From: Wolbachia endosymbiont (group A) of Rhinocyllus conicus
Lineage (GTDB): Bacteria > Pseudomonadota > Alphaproteobacteria > Rickettsiales > Anaplasmataceae
NCBI RefSeq assembly: GCF_947250775.1
Contig: NZ_OX366349.1
Span: forward strand, 1,364,001-1,428,000
DNA: 64,000 nt
Direction: 5' to 3'
The translations under genes were made by a program, and so were the position numbers. Of the stretch, positions 35,956 to 44,892 are shown piece by piece; positions within the stretch are counted from its first letter, which is position 1; the number at the start of each line of letters is the position of its first letter. The notes under the pieces are model-generated. The model worked only from the letters and a program-made list of their open reading frames with translations, ran no database searches and was not told the origin of the DNA.

Positions 35956-36281
35956 GGCTTTGTTGCATCGCTAGCTATGATGGATTAAAGATAAAAAAGA
36001 TGGAGAATATCAGTAGCTTATTATTCTGGTATTTATAACAAGAACGGTCAGTGAATACCTAAATTTGAGTAAAAGAAATTTCACTACCACTCACTAATCC
36101 GGCTAAAATTCAAGAATTTCAATGCTTTAGCTATTTTCAATAGAATTAAGTTTATTAATATAAATAATAAATTACTATTCTTAAATTTGATCAGATTGAT
36201 TGCAAAAAAACAAGATTTTCAATAGGTTGCTTATAATCCTAGCTATAGTTAGCCTTTCATAAGTAGCGATGCAACAAAGCC
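35956..36281 (+). mobile_element. 326-bp MITE, copy 3
   Basis: It has the same ends and interior as the other copies. The target duplication ATTCCAGCG is at 35947-35955 and 36282-36290, within a palindromic repeat of the CATTCCAGCG type. Confidence 0.95.
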
Positions 36282-36331
36282 ATTCCAGCGTCACGCGCTA
36301 ACTTTTAATAGCGATAGTTATTTCTTATTTG

Positions 36332-36526
36332 TTAAGATCTTTCCTCAATCCAAGCTGCTTGAATGGCTTCGAGTATTTTCTCGTTACAGCGTTTTTCATC
36401 ATCATCAAATTCCTCTAAACTCAAGACCTTTTTTTTAAGCTCAGTGAATCTGATATTAATTATATTCTCATCTGGAAATTTTTCCTCTAGAGCTTCTACA
36501 ATATCTTCTATATCAAGCCATTTCAT
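36332..36526 (-). CDS. iscX: Iron-sulfur assembly protein IscX
   Basis: 64 residues, the exact size of IscX/YfhJ. The motifs MKWLDIEDIVEALEEKFPD, IRFTELKKKVLSLEEFDDD and KILEAIQAAWIEE match the small acidic winged-helix protein that binds IscS and iron and tunes cluster assembly. It is detached from other isc genes here. MITE copy 3 lies 50 bases from its 3' end. Confidence 0.92.
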   Translation of the reverse strand: MKWLDIEDIVEALEEKFPDENIINIRFTELKKKVLSLEEFDDDEKRCNEKILEAIQAAWIEERS

Positions 36527-36556
36527 ACTTTTTTGTATTTATCTGCTAAGTTAAAT

Positions 36557-36643
36557 TGGTGCCCATGGGGAGACTTGAACTCCCAAGGTCGCAAAACCCA
36601 CGGATTTTAAGTCCGCTGCGTCTACCGATTCCGCCACACGGGC
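36557..36643 (-). tRNA. tRNA-Leu (UAA)
   Basis: On the minus strand the acceptor GCCCGTG pairs with CATGGGC (one G-U). The D-arm is GTGGCGGAATCGGTAGACGC-like, the anticodon stem GCGGA/TCCGT frames loop CTTAAAA with anticodon TAA (bases 36607-36609), and a variable arm and T-arm TTCAAGTC follow. Discriminator A and CCA are encoded (36557-36560). Confidence 0.96.
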
Positions 36644-36653
36644 TTTTTTTTAT

Positions 36654-37268
36654 CTATCTAGAGTAAAACTCTACTACTAAATTGACTTCCATGTCTGCTG
36701 AATAAGGAACCTCAGAATATTGAGGTGACCTCAAATACTTCACTGAATGCTCTTTACTATCTGTCTCTAAATAATCCGGAGCCTTGCGCTCTTGTTTTTG
36801 TTCAGCCTCTACTACTATAGGGATTTTTGCTGCCCTTTCTCTTATTTTTATTATATCACCTGGTTTCACTCGATAACTCGATATGTTGACCACCTTATCA
36901 TTAACTGTAACGTGCTTATGAGATATGAGCTGCTTCGCTGCATAAATTGTTGGCACAAGACTAGAGTGGTATAAAACAGAACTGAGCCTTGATTCTAAAA
37001 TACCGATAAAATTATCAGCCGTATAACCCCTTCTGTTATAAGCATCTAAAAATGTACGTCTGAGCTGCTTACTTGAAATCGCATAGTAAAACTTAAATTT
37101 CTTATGCGCAGCAAACTGCTTACCAAAGTCGGATAACTTCTTGAATCCAAGAATACCATGTTGACCTGGAGGGTATTTCCTTTTGTTTACTGGGTCTTTA
37201 GCTCTACCCCATAAATTTACACCAAGTCTACGGCTAATCCTATACTTTCTAGTGATAACAGTTGTCAT
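36654..37268 (-). CDS. rpsD: Ribosomal protein S4
   Basis: 204 residues from the ATG at 37268; the longer frame to 37325 adds 19 unlikely residues. Family features: RKYRISRRLGVNLWGR, KRKYPPGQHG, RRTFLDAYNRRGYTADNFIGILESRLSSVLY, and the S4 RNA-binding segment AAKQLISHKHVTVNDKVVNISSYRVKPGD. It nucleates 30S assembly by binding 16S rRNA. It lacks the N-terminal zinc Cys set, as in many alphaproteobacteria. Confidence 0.97.
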   Translation of the reverse strand: MTTVITRKYRISRRLGVNLWGRAKDPVNKRKYPPGQHGILGFKKLSDFGKQFAAHKKFKFYYAISSKQLRRTFLDAYNRRGYTADNFIGILESRLSSVLYHSSLVPTIYAAKQLISHKHVTVNDKVVNISSYRVKPGDIIKIRERAAKIPIVVEAEQKQERKAPDYLETDSKEHSVKYLRSPQYSEVPYSADMEVNLVVEFYSR

Positions 37269-37381
37269 ATAAAAACTCTCACGATTTAACTTTAGATTAT
37301 TAAGGATTTTAGCACTCAGTGTCAACTTGTTTTTGCTGATATAATCTTTTATACTTCATTTTTAAGTTTTTCTATTAACAC

Positions 37382-39568
37382 ATGAATCATTCACATTTGG
37401 AATCTATGGCAAACGCCATCCGTTTTTTATCAATTGATGCAGTACAAAAAGCAAACTCTGGACACCCAGGTATGCCACTTGGCATGGCAGATGTTGCAAC
37501 TGTTTTGTTTGCTAAATATCTGAATCATAATCCTGATGATTCTAAATGGTTCAATAGAGATCGCTTTGTTTTATCAAACGGTCATGGGTCAATGTTACTA
37601 TACTCAATATTATATTTGACAGGTTATACTAGCATAGATGAGCTAAAAAACTTTAGGCAAATGGGATCCAAGACCCCAGGTCATCCAGAGTTTGGCTTGA
37701 CTTCCGGGGTAAAGGCAACAACAGGCCCGCTCGGTCAGGGGTTTGCCGCTGCTGTTGGCATGGCACTTGCTGAATCAATCCTTAAAAAGCAATTCAGAAT
37801 CAATCACTACACTTACGTAATGCTAGGGGATGGCTGTCTTATGGAAGGAATAAGCCATGAAGCAGCATCGTTTGCTGGGCATCTTAAATTGAATAAGCTC
37901 ATAGCTCTTTTTGATGATAATGATATTTCTATAGATGGCGCTACTTGCCTTTCCTGTTCTGATGATGTAGAGAAACGCTTCTTAGCGTATGGATGGAATG
38001 TTGACAAAATTGATGGCCATGATTTTGATGCCATATCCTTTGCAATAGAGCAAGCAAAAAAGTCTGATAAACCTACAATGATCTGCTGCAAAACCATTAT
38101 CGGAAAATTTTCAAGCCGTGCTGGCACATCCTCTGCTCACAGTGGTGCTTTTTCGGAGGAAGACATCAAACAGATGAGAGAGAAATTAAACTGGAATTAC
38201 GAGCCATTCCATGTGCCAGAAGATGTGAAAAACGCCTGGAAGAAAACTGTTGAGAGAGCAAGGCAAAATTACAATTCATTGTCATTCCAGCATGTGACCA
38301 GTGAAGAAGAAAAAGAATGGATCCCAGTGTCAAGCACTGGGATGACAGAAGAGAATGCTGGGATGACAGAAGAGAATGCTGGGATGACAGAAGAGAATGC
38401 TGGGATGACAGGATATCATGCAGAACTTCAAAGGCGACTAGATGAGCGTCTGCCAGATAACAGCAATTCGGTGTCATTCCAGTGCTTGACACTGGAATCC
38501 AGTGAAAATAAAGAACTTCAAAGACGGTTAGATAAACGTCTACCAGACAATATCGATAATGTTTTGGCTAACTTGAAGAAACAAATACACGAGACAATGC
38601 CAAACGAAGCTACACGTTCTTCTTTCGGCATGGTAATGGAACTTTTAACACAACATATGCCGGAATTAATCGGCGGTTCTGCTGATCTTACTGGGTCAAA
38701 TTGCACTAAATATAAGCACATGCAGGTAATAGATAGTAATAATTATAGTGGTTCTTATGTCCACTATGGAGTGAGAGAACACGCTATGGCAGCATGTATG
38801 AATGGTATGGCACTTCACGGCGCGATTCTTCCTTATGGTGGCACTTTTTTGGTATTTTCCGACTACTGTCGTCCTGCTATACGTCTTTCAGCTTTGATGA
38901 AACAGCAGGTTATCTATGTGATGACTCATGACTCAATTGGAGTGGGAGAAGATGGCCCAACTCACCAACCAATAGAGCATTTAGCTTCTTTGCGTGCTAT
39001 ACCAAATCTATATGTTTTTAGGCCAGCCGATGCAGTTGAAACTCTAGAGTGTGTTAGCATTGCACTCGAAAAAAAAGAGTCACCTGCACTGTTTGCGCTC
39101 TCAAGGCAAAACGTAAGTTACATGCGCAAATTCTATTTTGATATCGATCAATCTGCTAATCTATCGAAGTTTGGTGCATATATTTTGTGTGAATGTTCAA
39201 AAGAATTAAAAGTGACAATATTTGCTACGGGGTCCGAGGTTGAAATTGCAGTTGAAGCAAGGGAGAAATTGCAGGAAAAGGGTATAGGTACAAGGGTTGT
39301 TTCTATGCCATGCTGGAGGCTTTTTGATGAGCAAAGTGATGAATATAAAGCGGCGATATTAAATAATGACAGCATCAAAGTTGCAATTGAAGCTGGAAGT
39401 GAAATGGGTTGGCATAAATATATAGGTTCAAACGGTATATTTATTGGCATGAAAAGCTTTGGAGAATCAGCACCTTATAAAACACTTTATGAGCATTTTA
39501 ATATCAGCGCCGATCACGTAGTAAAATGTGTGTGTGAATTTTATCATTCCACTGTATATATTCAATAG
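37382..39568 (+). CDS. tkt: Transketolase with in-frame palindromic-element insertions
   Basis: 728 residues, longer than the usual ~660. The TPP domain has GHPGMPLGMADVATVLF, GPLGQGFA and GDGCLMEGISHEA. The Pyr domain has GGSADLTGSN, HYGVREHAMAACMNG and THDSIGVGEDGPTHQPIEHLASLR. It moves two-carbon units in the pentose phosphate pathway. Between the two domains (about residues 300-390) lie added segments made from palindromic repeat DNA, including three GMTEENA repeats and a duplicated ELQRRLDERLPDN. The frame is intact and both catalytic domains look complete, so the enzyme is probably active. Confidence 0.95.
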   Translation: MNHSHLESMANAIRFLSIDAVQKANSGHPGMPLGMADVATVLFAKYLNHNPDDSKWFNRDRFVLSNGHGSMLLYSILYLTGYTSIDELKNFRQMGSKTPGHPEFGLTSGVKATTGPLGQGFAAAVGMALAESILKKQFRINHYTYVMLGDGCLMEGISHEAASFAGHLKLNKLIALFDDNDISIDGATCLSCSDDVEKRFLAYGWNVDKIDGHDFDAISFAIEQAKKSDKPTMICCKTIIGKFSSRAGTSSAHSGAFSEEDIKQMREKLNWNYEPFHVPEDVKNAWKKTVERARQNYNSLSFQHVTSEEEKEWIPVSSTGMTEENAGMTEENAGMTEENAGMTGYHAELQRRLDERLPDNSNSVSFQCLTLESSENKELQRRLDKRLPDNIDNVLANLKKQIHETMPNEATRSSFGMVMELLTQHMPELIGGSADLTGSNCTKYKHMQVIDSNNYSGSYVHYGVREHAMAACMNGMALHGAILPYGGTFLVFSDYCRPAIRLSALMKQQVIYVMTHDSIGVGEDGPTHQPIEHLASLRAIPNLYVFRPADAVETLECVSIALEKKESPALFALSRQNVSYMRKFYFDIDQSANLSKFGAYILCECSKELKVTIFATGSEVEIAVEAREKLQEKGIGTRVVSMPCWRLFDEQSDEYKAAILNNDSIKVAIEAGSEMGWHKYIGSNGIFIGMKSFGESAPYKTLYEHFNISADHVVKCVCEFYHSTVYIQ
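38279..38557 (+). repeat. Palindromic elements and tandem repeats inside transketolase
   Basis: 38279-38410 has a GTCATTCCAGCATGTGACCAG half, a CCCAGTGTCAAGCACTGGG palindrome and three 21-bp units (38339-38401). A second palindrome (CCAGTGCTTGACACTGG) is at about 38479-38497. It lies between two copies of a ~44-bp coding sequence (38423-38466 and 38514-38557). Confidence 0.9.
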
Positions 39569-39574
39569 AAACCA

Positions 39575-39995
39575 CTTGACAAACTCTGCCAGCCCCTTTA
39601 TCATGAAACTGAAGGTATTCAGTTATCTTCATCTGTGCAGATTAAACAGCAAGAAAACAACGTAGTTGGCGTCTTATTTTTAATTTTTTGCACTATGTGC
39701 ACCTTATGTCTTCACAACATTTCTAGGTTTTTACCTACACAAGCTGAAACGCGCTTATAAGTCGTTTAAGACAGTATAGTACGCCAATTTGCAGGATTAG
39801 AGAGTGACAACTAGCTAACACGGGATTTCTTTGCCTTTTTTTCTGCTTAGTAAATTTCTTAAACATTTAAACAAAGGTGAGTTGCATTTAAAAGCAGCTA
39901 AATTGCAGTGTTTAAGACTTAAAAAACGCCAATACTGAAAGTAGACAATGACTAGGGCTTCTTTTGCCTTTTTTTTCGTTTGGTAAATTTCTTAA
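39575..39995 (+). ncRNA. ~420-bp conserved repeat with promoter, candidate RNA gene, copy 1
   Basis: Nearly identical to 63020-63441. It starts with TTGACA (39576-39581), 17 bases and TATCAT (39599-39604), a good promoter, so a transcript would start near 39611. No reading frame is conserved. Inside, GTTGGCGTCTTA can pair with either of two downstream ACGCCAA segments. Two T-rich CTTTTGCCTTTTTTT stretches may end transcription. Whether it is an RNA gene or a passive repeat is open. Confidence 0.5.
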
Positions 39996-40030
39996 CGTTT
40001 GTAGCTAAAGTAACTTAGGTTCACCGACAA

Positions 40031-40151
40031 CCGTCATCCCGCTACTTGTTAGCGGGATCTATGCTAAGAGATACCGCGGCGGTATGACGTAGGACTGCTG
40101 TCATTCCAGTGCTCCTTTTTTTGTCATTCCAGCGCGTGACGCTGGAATCTA
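40031..40151. repeat. Palindromic element cluster
   Basis: ATCCCGCTACTTGTTAGCGGGAT, then a TACCGCGGCGGTA palindrome, then CATTCCAGCGCGTGACGCTGGAAT. It lies just past the end of the large ankyrin gene. Confidence 0.85.
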
Positions 40152-40163
40152 GTAAACCTTTAG

Positions 40164-43100
40164 CTATATTATGTCATGGTCTCCTGAACTATTCGGTGGT
40201 TCTAACACAACTGTTTGGTCAGATTCAGATGATGATTGTATTGGCTCATCAGACCCAAACAACCATGAAAAAAACCCACCAAAAAATGATGCAATTAATG
40301 AAAAAGGCTTCATAAGTATACTAAACAAACTACCAAAAAAAGAGCTCGGCTGTTCTTCTGTTTGTGCAGGTTCTATGGGAGCAATAGGCTGTGCACTTCC
40401 GGTTGCTACATCAGTTCCTTTTTCTGCAATGTCTGATCCTGATTGAGCATCACCTTCTTGCTTTTCTTTCTTTTCTGTACCAGCATCTTCTTCTTGAACC
40501 CCTTTACTATCCGTCGATGGCTCATCAATTAAACCAGCATCAGGGCTTTCTGCGGCTTTTTGAAATAGAGTTTTTATTTCTTCGTTAGTAGTTAAATCGA
40601 AAGGAGTTTTTTCATCTTTATCTTTTACATTAATATTTGCTCCTGCTTTTATTAGAGCGTCTACTATTTCTTTGTTGTTATTTTGAGCAGCCTCATGTAA
40701 AGGAGTCCATCCACTATTATCTTTTGCATTAACATTTGCTCCTTTTCCTAACAGAGTTTTTACTATATCCGTATAGCCCTTTTCAGCAGCCAAATGTAGA
40801 GGAGTCTCTTCTCTATCATTTTGTACATCAACATTTGCCCCTTTATCCAATAGGGCTTTTACTACCTCTTTATGGCCATTTAGAGCAGCCAAATGTAAAG
40901 GAGTCCATCCACCCTTATTTTGTGCATTAACATTGATCCCTTGTACTTGCAGTAGGGCTTTTACTACCTCTTTATGGCCATTGTCAGCAGCGAAGTGTAA
41001 AGGAGTTTTTCCTTTTTCATCTGTTGCATTAACATTTGCTCCTTCACTTATTAGACGGTTTACTGCATCAATATCACCTTTTTCAGCAACCTCAAGTAAT
41101 TCAGCTGTGTTTTGTAATAGAGTTTTTATTTTGTCATCAGTGGCTAATTTTAAAGGAGTGTTTCCATCTTCATCTTCTGCATCAACATTTGCCCCTTTAT
41201 CCAATAGAGCTTGCACCACCTGCTTATGACCACTTACAGCAGCCAAATGTAAAGGAGTCCATCCACTATTATCTTTTGCATTAACATCGATTACGTCTGC
41301 TTTTAATAGAACTTCTACCACTTCTTTATGGTCATTTTCAGCAGCAAAATGTAAAGGAGTTTTTCCAGAATTATCTGTTGCATTAACATCGATTCCATCT
41401 TTATCCAATAGGGCTTTTACTACATCTTTTTTGCCATTTAGAGCAGCCAAATGTAAAGGAGTTTTTCCATTTCTATCTGCTAAATTAACATTTGCTGAGT
41501 AGCCTATTAGAATTTTTACCATCTCTGTTTTATTAAGTAAAGTAGCCAAATGTAAGGGAGTATTTCCATCCTCATCTACTATATTATCAATATTTGTTCC
41601 TATAGATAGATTATCACCAAATAGCCCTTCTAATAGACTTTGTACCAGTGTGTCTACCTCCTGCGCATTACCATTTTTAACAGCTGAGCACAAAGCTTCG
41701 ATGTTTTCTTGTGCTTGTTCTAGAACTTCTACTACCTCGTTGTGATTATTTTTTTTAGCAAGATCTAAAGGAGCATTGTTTTTGTTATCTTTTGCATAAA
41801 CATTAATTCCTTCGCTTCTTATTAGAGCACTTACTATCTCTGTATGACCATTTGCAGCAGCCCAATGTAAAGGAGTCTTTCCAAAATAATCTTTTGCATT
41901 AACATCTGCTCCTTTTCTTAATAGAGTGTTTACTATATCCGTATAGCCCTTTTCAGCAGCCAAATGTAAAAGGGTCTTTTCGTGATTACCTTTTGCTGCA
42001 ACATCAACTTTTTCTGTTGTTAATAGCACCTTTACTACACCTTCATGGCCATTTTCAGCAGCCAAATATAATGCCCGAAAATATTCATTAACATCGATTT
42101 CTGCTGTTAATAACACTTTTACTACACCTTCATGGCCATTTTCAGCAGCCAAATATAATACCTTAGAATACGTGCTAATATCGATTTTTTCTGCTGTTAA
42201 TAACACTTTTACTACACCTTCATGACCATCTCTAGCAGCAAAAAATAATACTTGAGGATATGTATTAACATCTATTTCTTTTGCTGTTAATAACACTTTT
42301 ACCACACCTTCATGGCCATTTTGAGCAGCCCAACGTAAAGAATTCATTCCATAAAGACTGTCTACTGCATTAACATCTGCTCCTTTTTTTAATAGAATTT
42401 CTACTACATCTTTGTGACCCCCCATAGCAGCAAAAAGCAAGGGAGTTATATCCATACCTGCTTTTGCATTAACATCCGCCCCCTCATCTAATAGAGCATT
42501 TACTATATCCGTATGGCCATTTTCAGCAGCCAAATGTAAAGGAGTCTTTTGCAACCAATCATCTTTTGCATTAACATTTGCTCCTTCACTTATTAGACGT
42601 CTTACTTCATTAATATCACCTCTTTTAGCAGCCTTAAGTAATTCAGCTGTGCTTTGTAATATAGTTTTTATTTCTTCGTTAGTAGTTGAAGCTAAGGGAG
42701 TGTTTTCCTCGTCATCTTCTGCATTAACATTTGCCCCTTTATCCAATAGAGCTTGCACCACCTGCTTATGACCACTTACAGCAGCCAAATGTAAAGGAGT
42801 ACATCCATCATTATCTTGTGCATTAATATCGATTACGTCTGCTTTTAATAGAACTTCTACCACTTCTTTATGGTCACTTTCAGCAGCAAAATGTAAAGGA
42901 GTTTTTCCAGAATTATCTGTTGCATTAACATCGATTACATCTTTATCCAATAGGGCTTTTACTACATCTTTTTTGCCATTTAGAGCAGCCAAATGTAAAG
43001 GAGTACATCCACTATTATCTTTTGCATTAACATTTGCTCCTCCTTTTAATAGAATTTTTACTACATCTTTATGGCCCTTTCCAGCAGCCCAATGTAAAGG

Positions 43101-43247
43101 AGTCTCTCCTTTATCATTTTGTACATCAACATTTGCCCCTTCACCCAATAGGGCTTTTACTACATCTTTTTCGCCATTTAGAGCAGACCAATGTAAAGGA
43201 GCATTTCCAAAATTATCTTTTACTATATCTTTATTTACATTACTCAT
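40164..43247 (-). CDS. Giant ankyrin-repeat protein with C-terminal membrane segment
   Basis: 1027 residues with roughly 24 ankyrin repeats (DxxGxTPLHxAAxxGHxxVVxxLL). A strong GGAGG site precedes the ATG. About 190 residues near the N-terminus recur near residues 590-790 with high identity, so the gene grew by segmental duplication. Residues ~350-440 hold shortened repeats (NGHEGVVKVLLTAE). After an acidic linker at about 920-960 comes a Phe/Leu-rich hydrophobic stretch (SFFGSLFSILMKPFSLIASF) that could insert in membrane. Likely a host-facing scaffold; secretion is inferred. Confidence 0.9.
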   Translation of the reverse strand: MSNVNKDIVKDNFGNAPLHWSALNGEKDVVKALLGEGANVDVQNDKGETPLHWAAGKGHKDVVKILLKGGANVNAKDNSGCTPLHLAALNGKKDVVKALLDKDVIDVNATDNSGKTPLHFAAESDHKEVVEVLLKADVIDINAQDNDGCTPLHLAAVSGHKQVVQALLDKGANVNAEDDEENTPLASTTNEEIKTILQSTAELLKAAKRGDINEVRRLISEGANVNAKDDWLQKTPLHLAAENGHTDIVNALLDEGADVNAKAGMDITPLLFAAMGGHKDVVEILLKKGADVNAVDSLYGMNSLRWAAQNGHEGVVKVLLTAKEIDVNTYPQVLFFAARDGHEGVVKVLLTAEKIDISTYSKVLYLAAENGHEGVVKVLLTAEIDVNEYFRALYLAAENGHEGVVKVLLTTEKVDVAAKGNHEKTLLHLAAEKGYTDIVNTLLRKGADVNAKDYFGKTPLHWAAANGHTEIVSALIRSEGINVYAKDNKNNAPLDLAKKNNHNEVVEVLEQAQENIEALCSAVKNGNAQEVDTLVQSLLEGLFGDNLSIGTNIDNIVDEDGNTPLHLATLLNKTEMVKILIGYSANVNLADRNGKTPLHLAALNGKKDVVKALLDKDGIDVNATDNSGKTPLHFAAENDHKEVVEVLLKADVIDVNAKDNSGWTPLHLAAVSGHKQVVQALLDKGANVDAEDEDGNTPLKLATDDKIKTLLQNTAELLEVAEKGDIDAVNRLISEGANVNATDEKGKTPLHFAADNGHKEVVKALLQVQGINVNAQNKGGWTPLHLAALNGHKEVVKALLDKGANVDVQNDREETPLHLAAEKGYTDIVKTLLGKGANVNAKDNSGWTPLHEAAQNNNKEIVDALIKAGANINVKDKDEKTPFDLTTNEEIKTLFQKAAESPDAGLIDEPSTDSKGVQEEDAGTEKKEKQEGDAQSGSDIAEKGTDVATGSAQPIAPIEPAQTEEQPSSFFGSLFSILMKPFSLIASFFGGFFSWLFGSDEPIQSSSESDQTVVLEPPNSSGDHDII

Positions 43248-43305
43248 CCCACACCTCCATGTAAAATTATATTATCACGGCAAAGCCGTTAATAATCTAT
43301 GACCT

Positions 43306-44529
43306 TTATGTTCCTGGGTTACGCAAATAATGCCCGTGTTTTTCAGTATATTTGAGCAGGCTGTACATAAGAATTGCAATTGTAGAGCATATTATTGTTA
43401 ATAGTAAATTTGGTAAAATGCCATAGCGAAAAAATTTTCCTACTATATATATTCCAATAGCCCCAAACATCATATTGCAGAATGAGAGGACTGCACTACC
43501 AAGCCCTATACCTTTGATCGTTTCTAAAGCAGAAGTTACGTTATTGCTGATTACTAATGCAAGCCCAATATTGGCTGGAATCCAGGCAACTTGAAGAATT
43601 AATATATTTAACTTGTCCGCGAAATAAAAATATACCAATAAACTATCGGATATTATCGGTAACACCAAACCTATTATTAGCATTTTGCTAACCCCTACTT
43701 TTGGTACATACCTTCTATTAATTAAAGTTCCAATTATGTAAAATATGACTATGATCGATATGAGGTAGCCAAAATACTGTACTTCAATGCCCATTGATTC
43801 AAATATGAACGGGTAGTTAGCAACATATGCCCAAAGCCACATGAAAGTTAATCCATGAATGGCTGAAAACCCAAGGAAACGATAATTTCTAAATATTGAT
43901 ATATATTGCTTGAAGATATTAGTAGTTATGTTAGTTATACTGGTTTCATTTTTATTCACAATGAGTGTTTCTTGTAACTTAAAGTAAATAAAAATAAGCA
44001 TAGCAATTGCCGCAAGTGATATAATAAAAAACAAAAATTTCCAACTATACCCATGTGAAATTATATAACCGCCCACCACTGGAGCTATTCCAGGTGAGAG
44101 TGCCACTACCATATTTAACTTTGAAATTACTCTCGAGTATTCACTACCCGAGTACATATCCCTTATTGCTGCATACCCAACAACACCTGCAACACCAGCC
44201 CCTGCTCCTTGTATGAAGCGAATTAGTATCAAGAGCGCAATACTGTCGGCTATATAACACATGATACTTGCTAAAGTAAAAATTGTCATACCAATCAGCA
44301 TCATTGGACGCCTACCATAATGGTCCGATAATGGACCATAAATTAATCCAGATACTGCAAATCCAACTAGATTCAAGCTAATTGTAAGCTGCACTACACT
44401 GCCTTCTACTTTAAAATAATTGGCAATGCTTGGTAGTGCAACTGAGTATAGGTCAGTTGCCATATCGACAATTGCTACAGACAATATCATAATAAGAGAG
44501 ATGATATTTTGCGAAAGAGCTGTTTTCAC
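43306..44529 (-). CDS. MFS drug-resistance exporter (Bcr/CflA type)
   Basis: 407 residues with 12 membrane helices. Motif A between helices 2 and 3 is GPLSDHYGRRPMMLIG, helix 4 carries IRFIQGAGAGVAGVVGYAAIRDMY (motif B and C features), and LSPGIAPVVGGYI is typical of Bcr/CflA 12-helix drug:H+ antiporters. It would export small amphipathic compounds from the cytoplasm. It stands alone between the ankyrin gene and an intergenic repeat region. Confidence 0.9.
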   Translation of the reverse strand: MKTALSQNIISLIMILSVAIVDMATDLYSVALPSIANYFKVEGSVVQLTISLNLVGFAVSGLIYGPLSDHYGRRPMMLIGMTIFTLASIMCYIADSIALLILIRFIQGAGAGVAGVVGYAAIRDMYSGSEYSRVISKLNMVVALSPGIAPVVGGYIISHGYSWKFLFFIISLAAIAMLIFIYFKLQETLIVNKNETSITNITTNIFKQYISIFRNYRFLGFSAIHGLTFMWLWAYVANYPFIFESMGIEVQYFGYLISIIVIFYIIGTLINRRYVPKVGVSKMLIIGLVLPIISDSLLVYFYFADKLNILILQVAWIPANIGLALVISNNVTSALETIKGIGLGSAVLSFCNMMFGAIGIYIVGKFFRYGILPNLLLTIICSTIAILMYSLLKYTEKHGHYLRNPGT

Positions 44530-44892
44530 TTAATGATTTACTGGATTAAATATACTTGATTATAATATATTTTTTTCATTAGTATAAGTACAATGTTACA
44601 TAGTAAACGATGTCATTCGAGTAGCGGACACTGTCCTCCTTTGTCATCCCAGTGCCTTGACTACTTGGATCCAGGAATTTTATTAAGTATAAAAGTAGCC
44701 GTTTTATACAACGTTTTGATGATTATGGAAAGGCTGGATTCCAGACTGGAATGACACCCTCCTAGTGGATTCAAATCACAATGTTCGTACAGTTATGTGC
44801 TTTGACACTGGAATCTTAAGCTAAAATCATAAAAAGCCTGAATTTCAATATCTTATCTTCAATTATTCAGGTTTAAGTTTAAATACTGAGCA
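44530..44892. other. Intergenic stretch with degenerate palindromic elements
   Basis: It holds GAGTAGCGGACACTG, CATCCCAGTGCCTTGACTACTTGGAT and CTGGATTCCAGACTGGAATGAC elements. No gene is visible. Confidence 0.65.

Noticed and set aside
40933..43302. Plus-strand frames over the giant ankyrin gene
   Set aside because: Antisense shadows of periodic ankyrin coding sequence without ribosome sites.
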